Source: Methanoregulaceae archaeon
Lineage (GTDB): Archaea > Halobacteriota > Methanomicrobia > Methanomicrobiales > Methanospirillaceae
Direction: 5' to 3'
NCBI GenBank assembly: GCA_028679405.1
Contig: JAJRBP010000122.1
Coordinates: 1-6,691 of the forward strand
DNA: 6,691 nucleotides
Position numbers and translations under genes: made by a program. The notes beneath the pieces are model-generated. The model made no database searches, had not been told where the DNA came from, and was given only the letters and a program-made list of their open reading frames with translations. Position 1 is the first letter of the stretch. Every line of letters starts with the position of its first letter. This document shows positions 1 through 5,769 of this stretch, piece after piece.

Positions 1-781
1 CTATCGTGAGGAGGGGGCTCCCGATCCCCTCCCCGATCTTCCCGGCAAGGACCGATCCTCCTTCCAGTACGAGGTCCCCCTCGCCTGCATGGCCGACCGC
101 CTCGTGGGCAAAGACCCCGGCAAGCTCCGGATCCAGCACCGCGTGCATCGTGCCTCCCTTCGCCGCCCGGGCCTCGAGGAGGGATAGGGCCCGTTCTCCT
201 GCCTCCCTCGCCAGTTCCTGCCTGTGGCGGAGGTTCAAGCCCCGGAGGGAATGCTCCCGCTCGTACCCCATCTGCATCTCGCCGTTCCTTCCTGCAACGG
301 CCATGACCGAGAATCCGGATCTGCACGTGGCGTACGAGTACTCGTTCCCGCTGGAATCCTCGAACCTTACATCCTCGAACCGCTCGATATACCCTGCCCT
401 CGTGCTGACTACCCCCGGGATCCTGGCTGCCTTCTCGATCCCCGCAAGCAGGTCCTTCTTCTCCCCGATCGGAACGGACCTCGGATCTTCCGTCATGGGC
501 GGAACCGGGAGAGCGCCTCCCGTGACTTCGGACAGGGACACTTTCTGCCGCGTGAGGGATGCGAGGGAGAGCGCCTCCGCGATGAGGCCGTCGAAGGCAG
601 GCCCTGACGGCCTCCGGAACTGGTCGACGGTCAGGATTCCCCACCCGTCCGGGCCCAGGGCCCGGATGACTGCCCGGTCGTAGAACGAAGTGCCGGCAGA
701 TTCCACCACCGTGTTGTCGAGGTCGACGTGGGTGACCTCCCCGGTGACGTGCCGTATGTCAAAATAGCGTGCCTCCGGCAT
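1..781 (-). CDS. tldD: TldD-family zinc metalloprotease, N-terminal part (runs off left edge)
   Basis: This partial gene encodes the first 260 residues of a TldD/PmbA-family protein, translated here by hand from the reverse complement. The hallmark HEAVGH (HExxxH) zinc motif is at residues 226-231, followed by GEGD at 233-236 and a GKIGEGIGSPL segment. These match the conserved core of TldD rather than TldE/PmbA, which lacks the HExxxH motif. In bacteria TldD pairs with TldE to digest unfolded peptides and to trim ribosomally made peptides; a similar cytoplasmic role is inferred here. Family members are usually about 430-480 residues, so a little over half is present and the C-terminal part is outside the window. 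The ATG at 781-779 lies two codons after the lonB stop with no clear Shine-Dalgarno sequence, which suggests translational coupling. Family assignment is firm; substrate is unknown. Confidence 0.9.
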   Translation of the reverse strand, partial: MPEARYFDIRHVTGEVTHVDLDNTVVESAGTSFYDRAVIRALGPDGWGILTVDQFRRPSGPAFDGLIAEALSLASLTRQKVSLSEVTGGALPVPPMTEDPRSVPIGEKKDLLAGIEKAARIPGVVSTRAGYIERFEDVRFEDSSGNEYSYATCRSGFSVMAVAGRNGEMQMGYEREHSLRGLNLRHRQELAREAGERALSLLEARAAKGGTMHAVLDPELAGVFAHEAVGHAGEGDLVLEGGSVLAGKIGEGIGSPLLTI

Positions 782-787
782 ATCCGC

Positions 788-2704
788 TCAGACCGGGGAA
801 GGGGTGATCCCGGACCCCTCGAGGAGGGAACCGGAGGGTTTGGTAGCCATCTTGCGGAGCTTTGCCAGGAACCCTTCCCGGTTCTCGGGGACGAGGGCGA
901 TCTTGAGGACGTCCTCGATGTAATCCACCGGGATGATGGTGACCTCCGAGCGGTACCGCTCCTCGATCAGGACATCGTCGATGTTTGCCCGGGGGATGAG
1001 CACGGTCTTGATCCCCGCCTTGGCGGCGGCCTCGATCTTGTAGGTGACGCCACCGACCGGGAGCACGTCGCCCCGGACCGAGAGGGACCCCGTCATTCCG
1101 ATGTCCTGCCGGACAGGGATCGCCTCGATCGCACTGATCACCGCGGTCGCAACGGAGATTGAGGCAGAGTCGCCCTCCACACCCCCGTAGGTGCCGATGA
1201 ATTGGATGTGGACGTCCATGTTCTTGATGTCCTTTCCCGTGAACTTCTTCAGGATCGCACTCACGTTCTTGATCGACTCCTGTGCGATCTCCTTGAGCAT
1301 CCCGGTGGCGATCACGGTCCCGCTTGCACCCTGGGCGGGCGTGACCTCTGCCATGATGGGAAGGACGGACCCGGAGTCGCTGCCCATGACGGCGAGGCCG
1401 TTCACCCGGCCGACCCGCGTGCCTTCGACGACGGTGAGCTCGTACTCCCTGCTCCGGTGGATGTATTCGTCCGAGACCTGGTCCTCGATGGACCGTGCGG
1501 TCTTCTTGGCCGCGATCACGTGGTCGGCGGTCGTGACCTCGGCACCCTCCTGCCGGGCGAGGTCGCCTGCGACCCGGATGAGGCCGCCCATATCGCGGAG
1601 TTTTAACGTGAGGTGGCCCTTCCTGTTCGACCGCCGCCTCGCCTCCCGGATGATCTCCTCCATCGCACCCCTGTCGAAGTGGGGGATCTTGCCGTCGTTC
1701 TTGACCTCCTGGGCGATGAACCGGATGAATTTCTCCCGGTTCTCAGGGGTGTCGAGCATGCTCTCGCCCATATAGACCTCGTACCCGTATCCGCGGATAC
1801 GGGATCGGAGCGCCGGGTGCATCCCCTGGATCGCGTCCAGGTTCCCTGCGGCCACCATGATGAACCGGCAGGGGACAGGCTCGGTCCGGACCATGGCCCC
1901 GCTGGAACGCTCGCTCTGGCCCGTGATGGGGAACTCTCCCTCCTGGAGTGCCGTGAGCAGGTTCTGCTGGGAGTGGGGGGTGAGGGTGTTGATCTCGTCG
2001 ATGAAGAGGACCCCGTTGTGGGCCCGGTGGATGGCTCCTGCCTCGACCCGGTCATGGCTCGGGGTCTCGAGCCCGCCGGACTGGAAGGGGTCGTGCCGGA
2101 CGTCTCCGAGGAGTGCTCCGGCATGGGAGCCGGTGGCGTCGATGAAGGGGGCGACGGTGGTGGTGTCGTTGGAGACGAGGAGCTTCGGGACCATGGACTC
2201 TTCGCGGGGAGTTCCGTACCGGAACGCCATGAATACGAAGGCGACGGCGATGACACCCATCAGCCACTGGTAGGTGAGCAGGGCATAGCCGATGATCCCG
2301 ATGAGGAGGATCATGAGGAGAGTGTTCCGGAACTGGATCTTTTTGCGGGCTTCGGCTTTGTGGGCACCCACGATCTGTTTGCCCTTCCCGGCAGGAACGG
2401 TCCGGACGACCGGGTTATTCGAGTCGTCGGAGTTGGGATACACGAGGATGTCCTGCATCTCCTCCTTCGGGAGGAGTTCGGCCATCGCCTTGGCGAGCAT
2501 CGACTTGCCGGTTCCCGGGGAGCCGATCATCATCACGTGGCGCCTCTGGGTGGCGGCCTTCTTGATGACTTCCACGGCGTTCTCCTGGCCGATCACCTGG
2601 TCGATCAGCTTCGGGGGGACTTCCACCTGGGAAGAACTCTCGGGAGCGGTCTCGAGCGTGATCTCCTCCTCATGCGTGTCCGACCCGTTCTCTTCCTGTT
2701 CCAT
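788..2704 (-). CDS. lonB: Archaeal membrane-anchored ATP-dependent protease LonB
   Basis: This 638-residue protein is a complete archaeal LonB: an AAA+ unfoldase fused to a Ser/Lys dyad protease, held in the membrane with its active domains in the cytoplasm. Visible parts in order: an acidic N-terminus (1-25), Walker A GSPGTGKS at 61-68, two adjacent hydrophobic segments at about 127-144 and 147-161, Walker B VLFIDE at 232-237, a sensor-1 type Asn at 288, and arginines in LRSRIRG around 299-305. The protease domain covers about 425-605, with EGDSAS placing the catalytic Ser at 513 and GGVTYK placing the Lys at 556. The membrane pair inserted between Walker A and B is diagnostic of archaeal LonB as opposed to bacterial LonA. 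Length is normal and no motif is missing. It degrades misfolded and regulatory proteins. It reads divergently from prs and sits upstream of tldD. Confidence 0.97.
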   Translation of the reverse strand: MEQEENGSDTHEEEITLETAPESSSQVEVPPKLIDQVIGQENAVEVIKKAATQRRHVMMIGSPGTGKSMLAKAMAELLPKEEMQDILVYPNSDDSNNPVVRTVPAGKGKQIVGAHKAEARKKIQFRNTLLMILLIGIIGYALLTYQWLMGVIAVAFVFMAFRYGTPREESMVPKLLVSNDTTTVAPFIDATGSHAGALLGDVRHDPFQSGGLETPSHDRVEAGAIHRAHNGVLFIDEINTLTPHSQQNLLTALQEGEFPITGQSERSSGAMVRTEPVPCRFIMVAAGNLDAIQGMHPALRSRIRGYGYEVYMGESMLDTPENREKFIRFIAQEVKNDGKIPHFDRGAMEEIIREARRRSNRKGHLTLKLRDMGGLIRVAGDLARQEGAEVTTADHVIAAKKTARSIEDQVSDEYIHRSREYELTVVEGTRVGRVNGLAVMGSDSGSVLPIMAEVTPAQGASGTVIATGMLKEIAQESIKNVSAILKKFTGKDIKNMDVHIQFIGTYGGVEGDSASISVATAVISAIEAIPVRQDIGMTGSLSVRGDVLPVGGVTYKIEAAAKAGIKTVLIPRANIDDVLIEERYRSEVTIIPVDYIEDVLKIALVPENREGFLAKLRKMATKPSGSLLEGSGITPSPV

Positions 2705-2715
2705 TCTCTGGGATT

Positions 2716-2720
2716 ACCTC
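2716..2720 (-). promoter_or_regulatory. Shine-Dalgarno sequence of lonB
   Basis: On the minus strand the sequence GAGGT lies 11 bases before the lonB ATG (2704-2702). The spacing is slightly long but the match to the archaeal anti-Shine-Dalgarno end is good. It supports this ATG as the lonB start and implies that lonB mRNA carries a leader. Confidence 0.6.
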
Positions 2721-2760
2721 TTTTCACTCTCAGGTAGTAATACTAATGTATTCCTGCTCG

Positions 2761-2768
2761 TTTAAGTA
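2761..2768 (+). promoter_or_regulatory. Putative prs TATA box (same octamer read in the other direction)
   Basis: Read on the plus strand the octamer is TTTAAGTA, centred about 25 bases before the prs ATG at 2790. If used, transcription would begin at or very near the start codon, giving a leaderless or nearly leaderless mRNA. Against this, the bases just upstream are not purine-rich, and a GGGGT at 2779-2783 could be a weak ribosome site. A start further upstream, from an AT-rich patch around 2738-2752, is the alternative. Confidence 0.35.
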
Positions 2769-2776
2769 CTTTCAGC
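2761..2776 (-). promoter_or_regulatory. Putative lonB promoter (BRE plus TATA box)
   Basis: On the minus strand GCTGAAAG (2776-2769) is followed directly by TACTTAAA (2768-2761). This resembles an archaeal purine-rich TFB recognition element plus TATA box. Transcription would start about 25 bases beyond the box centre, near 2739, giving a leader of roughly 35 bases that contains the GAGGT ribosome site. This is an inference from position and composition only. Confidence 0.5.
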
Positions 2777-2789
2777 ATGGGGTAGCAAA

Positions 2790-3641
2790 ATGTTGGTCGT
2801 CAGCACAGAATATTCCCAGATCCTGGCCGCAAACGTGGCCGATGCACTAGGTTGCCCGGTGGGCGGGGTCCGGTTCACCAGGTTCCCGGACGGAGAACAC
2901 TACCTCCGGGTGGGGGCACTCGATCCTGAGATGGTCGTGGTGGGCAGCGTCCCGGACAGCGACGCGATGGTCCAGCTCCTTCTCCTCATGGACGCCTGCG
3001 CAGCCTCCGAGATCACCCTCGTCATCCCCTACATGGCATACGCCCGCCAGGACAAGCAGTTCCATGAAGGGGAGCCGCTCTCCGCCCGTGCGGTGGCGGC
3101 GGCGCTCTCCCGCGGTGCTTCCCGGGTTTTTACCGTGAATATCCACGATCCGCGGGTCCTTCCCTACTTCCAGGTGCCTGCAGCCAACCTCTCCCTTGCA
3201 GGGGATATCGCACGCTACCTCTCCACCTGCTCCGTCTCCGATCCTCTCATCCTCGCACCCGACGATGGAGCGGCGAAGTTTGCGGGGGACGTCGCCAGGA
3301 CCGGGGGATGGGACTCCGATCATCTCGACAAGACCCGGATCTCCGGGGATGAGGTAAGAATGGCGCCAAAGAGCCTCTCGGCCCTCGGACGCGACGTGGT
3401 GATCGTGGATGATATCATCTCCACGGGAGGGACCCTCTCGACGGCTGCCGGGATGCTGTACGAGCAGGGGGCACGGAGCGTGTCCGCCGCCTGCGTCCAC
3501 GGCGTGCTTGCGGAGGGGGCTTACCTCCGCCTCCTCGCCACACGGATCTCCGGAGTGGTCTGCAGCGACACCCTCGAGCGGGCCTGCAGCCGGTACTCTG
3601 CCGGAAAGGCCATTGCCGACGGGATCCGGGGATGCTCCTGA
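2790..3641 (+). CDS. prs: Ribose-phosphate pyrophosphokinase (PRPP synthetase), archaeal type
   Basis: This 283-residue enzyme makes PRPP from ribose 5-phosphate and ATP in the cytoplasm, feeding purine, pyrimidine, histidine and tryptophan synthesis. Signatures: FTRFPDGE near residues 29-36, the substrate-loop block YARQDKQFHEGEPLSA at about 84-99, NIHDP at 117-121, DDGAAKFA at 158-165, the flexible-loop KTR at 181-183 carrying the expected catalytic Lys, and the PRPP-binding loop VVIVDDIISTGGT at 203-215. At 283 residues it is shorter than bacterial enzymes (about 310-320) but typical for archaeal ones. The ATG at 2790 places the usual archaeal N-terminal strand (MLVVSTEYSQ) directly at the start. 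It heads the plus-strand string, and its last codons overlap the rtcA start by 10 bases. All key motifs are intact. Confidence 0.95.
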   Translation: MLVVSTEYSQILAANVADALGCPVGGVRFTRFPDGEHYLRVGALDPEMVVVGSVPDSDAMVQLLLLMDACAASEITLVIPYMAYARQDKQFHEGEPLSARAVAAALSRGASRVFTVNIHDPRVLPYFQVPAANLSLAGDIARYLSTCSVSDPLILAPDDGAAKFAGDVARTGGWDSDHLDKTRISGDEVRMAPKSLSALGRDVVIVDDIISTGGTLSTAAGMLYEQGARSVSAACVHGVLAEGAYLRLLATRISGVVCSDTLERACSRYSAGKAIADGIRGCS

Positions 3642-4615
3642 TCGACGGGTCGGCACTGGAGGGGGGAGGCCAGATGGTCCGGTCCGCCGCTGCCCTCTCG
3701 GCGCTTTCCGGCACCCCATTCCGGATGGAAAACATCCGGGCAGGCAGGGAACGTCCGGGTCTTCGTCCCCAGCACTGCGCCGCGATCCGGGCGGTGGCCG
3801 GGGCATGCGGGGGCCGGCTGGATGGATGCCGTCCCGACAGCAGCGAACTGCGGTTCTTCCCCGGGACTGTCCGGGAGGCAGACCTTGAACTCGAGGTCGG
3901 TACGGCCGGGAGCATCCCTCTCGTCCTCCAGGCGTGGCTCCCGGTCGTTCTGGAGACCGGAGGATCCCTTTCGGTCACGGGGGGCACCGAGGTTCCCGGG
4001 GCTCCCACGATCGAGTATTTCCTCCATGTCCTCCTCCCGGTCCTCACCTCGCATGGAGCCCGGGTCGAGGCAGAGGTGAAGAGGAGGGGGTATTACCCCG
4101 CAGGCGGGGGACTCGTGGAGGTGGCGGTCCGGCCGTCCCGGATCAGGCCGATCGTTCCGGACAGGGGCACCTCCGGGATCTGGTCCTGCAGTTCCGGGCT
4201 TCCCGGCCACGTCACCGAACGGCAGGCGGCCTCGGCCTCGCGGAAGATCGAACGGAAAACGGGACAGAAGTTACCGGTCACCCTGGATCCGCGGGAAGGG
4301 CCCGGGACCGGCAGTTCCTGCACGGTCTTCCTGGGGTGCAAGGGGGGTTCTGCCCTGGGACGACGGGGAGTTCCTGCCGAGAAGGTGGGGGAGGCGGCGG
4401 CAGGCGCCCTTCTTGAGGAACTCGGATCGGCGGGAGCAGTCGACCGGCACCTTGCCGACCAGTTGTTGATTTACCTTGCCCGATATGGGGGTAAGTATTC
4501 CACTTCGGCGTGCACCCTTCACTCCCGCACCATGTGCTGGCTCCTCGGACAGTTCGGGTATAAGGTTGATGTGACAGAAGGGGAGGAGGTCTGGTTCCAT
4601 GCGGCTTGTGCTTGA
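3632..4615 (+). CDS. rtcA: RNA 3'-terminal phosphate cyclase
   Basis: This 327-residue protein is RtcA, which uses ATP to turn an RNA 3'-phosphate into a 2',3'-cyclic phosphate through a covalent enzyme-AMP intermediate. Family motifs are the N-terminal EGGGQ at residues 10-14, the RPGLRPQH block at 41-48, RRGYYPAGGG at 151-160, and a C-terminal TLHSRT in which His297 is the expected adenylylated residue. Length is normal (about 330-345 in the family). The ATG lies inside the end of prs (ATGCTCCTGA, with the prs stop in another frame) and has only a G-rich stretch upstream, so translation is probably coupled to prs. The 3' end overlaps nob1 by 17 bases. Cyclic phosphate ends are substrates for RtcB ligase, which is not in this window. 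The cellular role of archaeal RtcA is not settled. Confidence 0.95.
   Translation: MLLIDGSALEGGGQMVRSAAALSALSGTPFRMENIRAGRERPGLRPQHCAAIRAVAGACGGRLDGCRPDSSELRFFPGTVREADLELEVGTAGSIPLVLQAWLPVVLETGGSLSVTGGTEVPGAPTIEYFLHVLLPVLTSHGARVEAEVKRRGYYPAGGGLVEVAVRPSRIRPIVPDRGTSGIWSCSSGLPGHVTERQAASASRKIERKTGQKLPVTLDPREGPGTGSSCTVFLGCKGGSALGRRGVPAEKVGEAAAGALLEELGSAGAVDRHLADQLLIYLARYGGKYSTSACTLHSRTMCWLLGQFGYKVDVTEGEEVWFHAACA
4582..4590 (+). promoter_or_regulatory. Strong Shine-Dalgarno sequence of nob1 inside rtcA
   Basis: GGAGGAGGT lies within the last rtcA codons, 8 bases before the nob1 ATG at 4599. It is the strongest ribosome-binding site in the window. It fixes the nob1 start and shows that nob1 is translated from a message extending through rtcA. 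Confidence 0.75.
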
Positions 4616-5054
4616 CGCGACAGCATTCTTCCTGGATATCCCGCTCGAAGGCGAGCTCTATACCACGCCCTCGGTGGTGGCGGAACTGGCGGATCTTGCC
4701 TCGAAGTGCAGGTTCGAGGCGCTGCTCGCACGGGGCCTGCGGGTGCAGGAGCCGGGCCGGGAACGGAGGGAGGAGGTGGAGAAGGCGGCCTCTGCGAGCG
4801 GGGATTCCGGGGTTCTCTCGGAGACGGACCGCGATCTCCTCTCCCTCGCCCTGGAGATCCCGGCCGCAGTCGCAACCGACGATTTTGCGGTCCAGAACGT
4901 CGCCCAGCGCCTGAATCTCCGGGTCCGGACCCTCCAGCAGAGACGGGCGAGGCCGCGACAGTGGCGATACCGGTGCACGGGATGCGGCAGATATTCGGAG
5001 GATCCGGGAGACTGCCCGGTCTGCGGGGCTGCGGTGAAAAGAACCATTAAGTAG
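4599..5054 (+). CDS. nob1: rRNA maturation endonuclease Nob1 (PIN domain plus zinc ribbon)
   Basis: This 151-residue protein has an N-terminal PIN nuclease domain and a C-terminal zinc ribbon, the layout of archaeal Nob1, which cuts precursor 16S rRNA to make its mature 3' end. Candidate metal-binding acidic residues are Asp6 (LVLDATAF), Glu29 (SVVAEL), Asp77 (SETD) and Asp94/Asp95 (ATDDFAVQN). The [10 protein letters not shown] block is characteristic of Nob1. The ribbon cysteines are C126, C129, C139 and C142 (CTGC and CPVC). Length suits archaeal Nob1 (about 150-170). It starts within the end of rtcA and ends in a TAG codon at 5052-5054 that overlaps a TATA-like box for the next gene. A generic PIN toxin is unlikely given the zinc ribbon and the QNVA block. 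Confidence 0.92.
   Translation: MRLVLDATAFFLDIPLEGELYTTPSVVAELADLASKCRFEALLARGLRVQEPGRERREEVEKAASASGDSGVLSETDRDLLSLALEIPAAVATDDFAVQNVAQRLNLRVRTLQQRRARPRQWRYRCTGCGRYSEDPGDCPVCGAAVKRTIK
5046..5053 (+). promoter_or_regulatory. Putative internal promoter of gfcR, overlapping the nob1 stop
   Basis: ATTAAGTA is centred about 27 bases before the ATG at 5077 and is preceded by purine-rich GTGAAAAGAA (5034-5043), a plausible TFB recognition element. No Shine-Dalgarno sequence lies between the box and that ATG. The geometry is what a leaderless archaeal transcript starting at 5077 would show. Readthrough from prs-rtcA-nob1 could also supply transcript. Confidence 0.5.
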
Positions 5055-5076
5055 GTTCATGCATACTTTGTTCACC

Positions 5077-5688
5077 ATGTCATCGCTCGACGAGCTGATC
5101 CAGAAGGCGAGGATGCTCCTTTCCGAGGGACACAGCCCCGGGCAGATCGCCGATGAGCTCTCTCTCTCGATGGAGACCGTCACCTGGCTCCTCACCCAGC
5201 AGAAAGGGGCGGCGATCCCCAAGGACGTCCACATCGACTGGACTGCCGTGAGCGGCCAGGGGCCTCTCCTCGACGAGATGGCCATGATGCTGCTGAAGCG
5301 CTACTACACCGCGATAAACGAGGAAGGCAAGGAAGAAGACCGGTTCCCTTCGGTCGTCGTGGGGATCGCGATCTCCGGGATCCCGCTTGCCACCCTGATC
5401 GCGGTGGAGGAAGATCTCCGGCTGGCCATCTACCACCCGGCCAAGCACAGCACCCAGCAGACTCCCGTCGGTTCCATGAGCGGGAACTTCGCAAATATCG
5501 CGGGGGAGCGCTGCGTCATCGTCGACGACGTGATCACGTCCGGCAACACGATGCAGGAGGTTGTCAAGCTCCTGCGGAAGAACGGGGCAACCCCGCTTGC
5601 CATCTGGGTCATCTTCGACAAGCGCGGGATCCGGGACGTGGACGGAGTGCCGGTCTATTCGCTCTTTAAAGTATCCCGTATCGATTGA
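5077..5688 (+). CDS. gfcR: GfcR-type regulator: HTH plus orotate phosphoribosyltransferase-like domain
   Basis: This 203-residue protein joins an N-terminal helix-turn-helix (about residues 6-40, with [18 protein letters not shown]) to a type I phosphoribosyltransferase-like domain. The PRPP-binding loop [13 protein letters not shown] is at 146-158. The family was formerly annotated as orotate phosphoribosyltransferase-like; the haloarchaeal member GfcR is a transcriptional regulator of sugar catabolism. Here the target is unknown, since methanogens generally lack that sugar pathway. The start at 5077 ([11 protein letters not shown]) fits family N-termini and a leaderless promoter. An in-frame ATG at 5059 would add six residues (MHTLFT) but has no usable ribosome site. 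The neighbourhood, two genes after prs, suits a protein that senses PRPP or a nucleotide. DNA binding is inferred from the helix-turn-helix only; true PyrE activity seems less likely. Confidence 0.88.
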   Translation: MSSLDELIQKARMLLSEGHSPGQIADELSLSMETVTWLLTQQKGAAIPKDVHIDWTAVSGQGPLLDEMAMMLLKRYYTAINEEGKEEDRFPSVVVGIAISGIPLATLIAVEEDLRLAIYHPAKHSTQQTPVGSMSGNFANIAGERCVIVDDVITSGNTMQEVVKLLRKNGATPLAIWVIFDKRGIRDVDGVPVYSLFKVSRID

Positions 5689-5711
5689 TTGGGCTGCATT
5701 CAGTCGCCCAA
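5689..5711 (+). repeat. Imperfect inverted repeat between gfcR and the thermosome gene
   Basis: TTGGGC (5689-5694) is complementary to GCCCAA (5706-5711). Inside the stem, after one mismatch, a G-T and a C-G pair continue it and leave a five-base loop ATTCA (5698-5702). It begins immediately after the gfcR stop codon and ends about 10 bases before the thermosome TATA box. It could be a hairpin at the end of the gfcR message or a dyad operator for the chaperonin promoter. No long T-tract follows it, which argues against a classical intrinsic terminator. Confidence 0.45.
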
Positions 5712-5721
5712 ATTCAATGAG

Positions 5722-5729
5722 TATATATA
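5722..5729 (+). promoter_or_regulatory. TATA box of the thermosome gene
   Basis: TATATATA stands in an AT-rich gap 40 bases before the thermosome ATG. It is the best TATA match in the window. The predicted start of transcription is near 5751, giving a leader of about 19 bases that carries the GGAGGA ribosome site. A strong box fits an abundant chaperonin. Confidence 0.7.
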
Positions 5730-5757
5730 GAAGTTCAATTCCATCTTTTACAACATT

Positions 5758-5763
5758 GGAGGA
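5758..5763 (+). promoter_or_regulatory. Shine-Dalgarno sequence of the thermosome gene
   Basis: GGAGGA lies 6 bases before the ATG at 5770, an ideal spacing, and fixes the start codon of the chaperonin gene. Confidence 0.75.
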
Positions 5764-5769
5764 TTTGCG

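Noticed and set aside
651..663. A GGGCCCAGGGCCC palindromic-looking run inside tldD
   Set aside because: It encodes the ordinary Ala-Leu-Gly-Pro segment of TldD in GC-rich codons and has no counterpart elsewhere in the window.
6..683. A 225-codon plus-strand open frame at the left edge
   Set aside because: It is the mirror of the tldD gene on the minus strand, which carries HEAVGH and family-wide similarity. The plus-strand translation is Pro/Ser/Arg-rich with no recognisable domain.
1613..2737. A 374-codon open frame on the plus strand opposite lonB
   Set aside because: It is antisense to a clear, motif-complete LonB. Its translation is low in complexity (rich in Gly, Asp, Glu, Val and Leu) and shows no family motif. 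In GC-rich coding DNA such mirror frames are expected.
5059..5076. An upstream ATG for gfcR at 5059
   Set aside because: It adds only MHTLFT, which does not resemble family N-termini. The only possible ribosome site, AGGT, sits two bases away. ATG 5077 fits the family start and the TATA spacing better.
2847..5285. Several long minus-strand open frames opposite prs, rtcA, nob1 and gfcR
   Set aside because: All lie opposite genes with complete catalytic motifs and have biased Pro/Arg/Gly/Ser-rich translations without family signatures.
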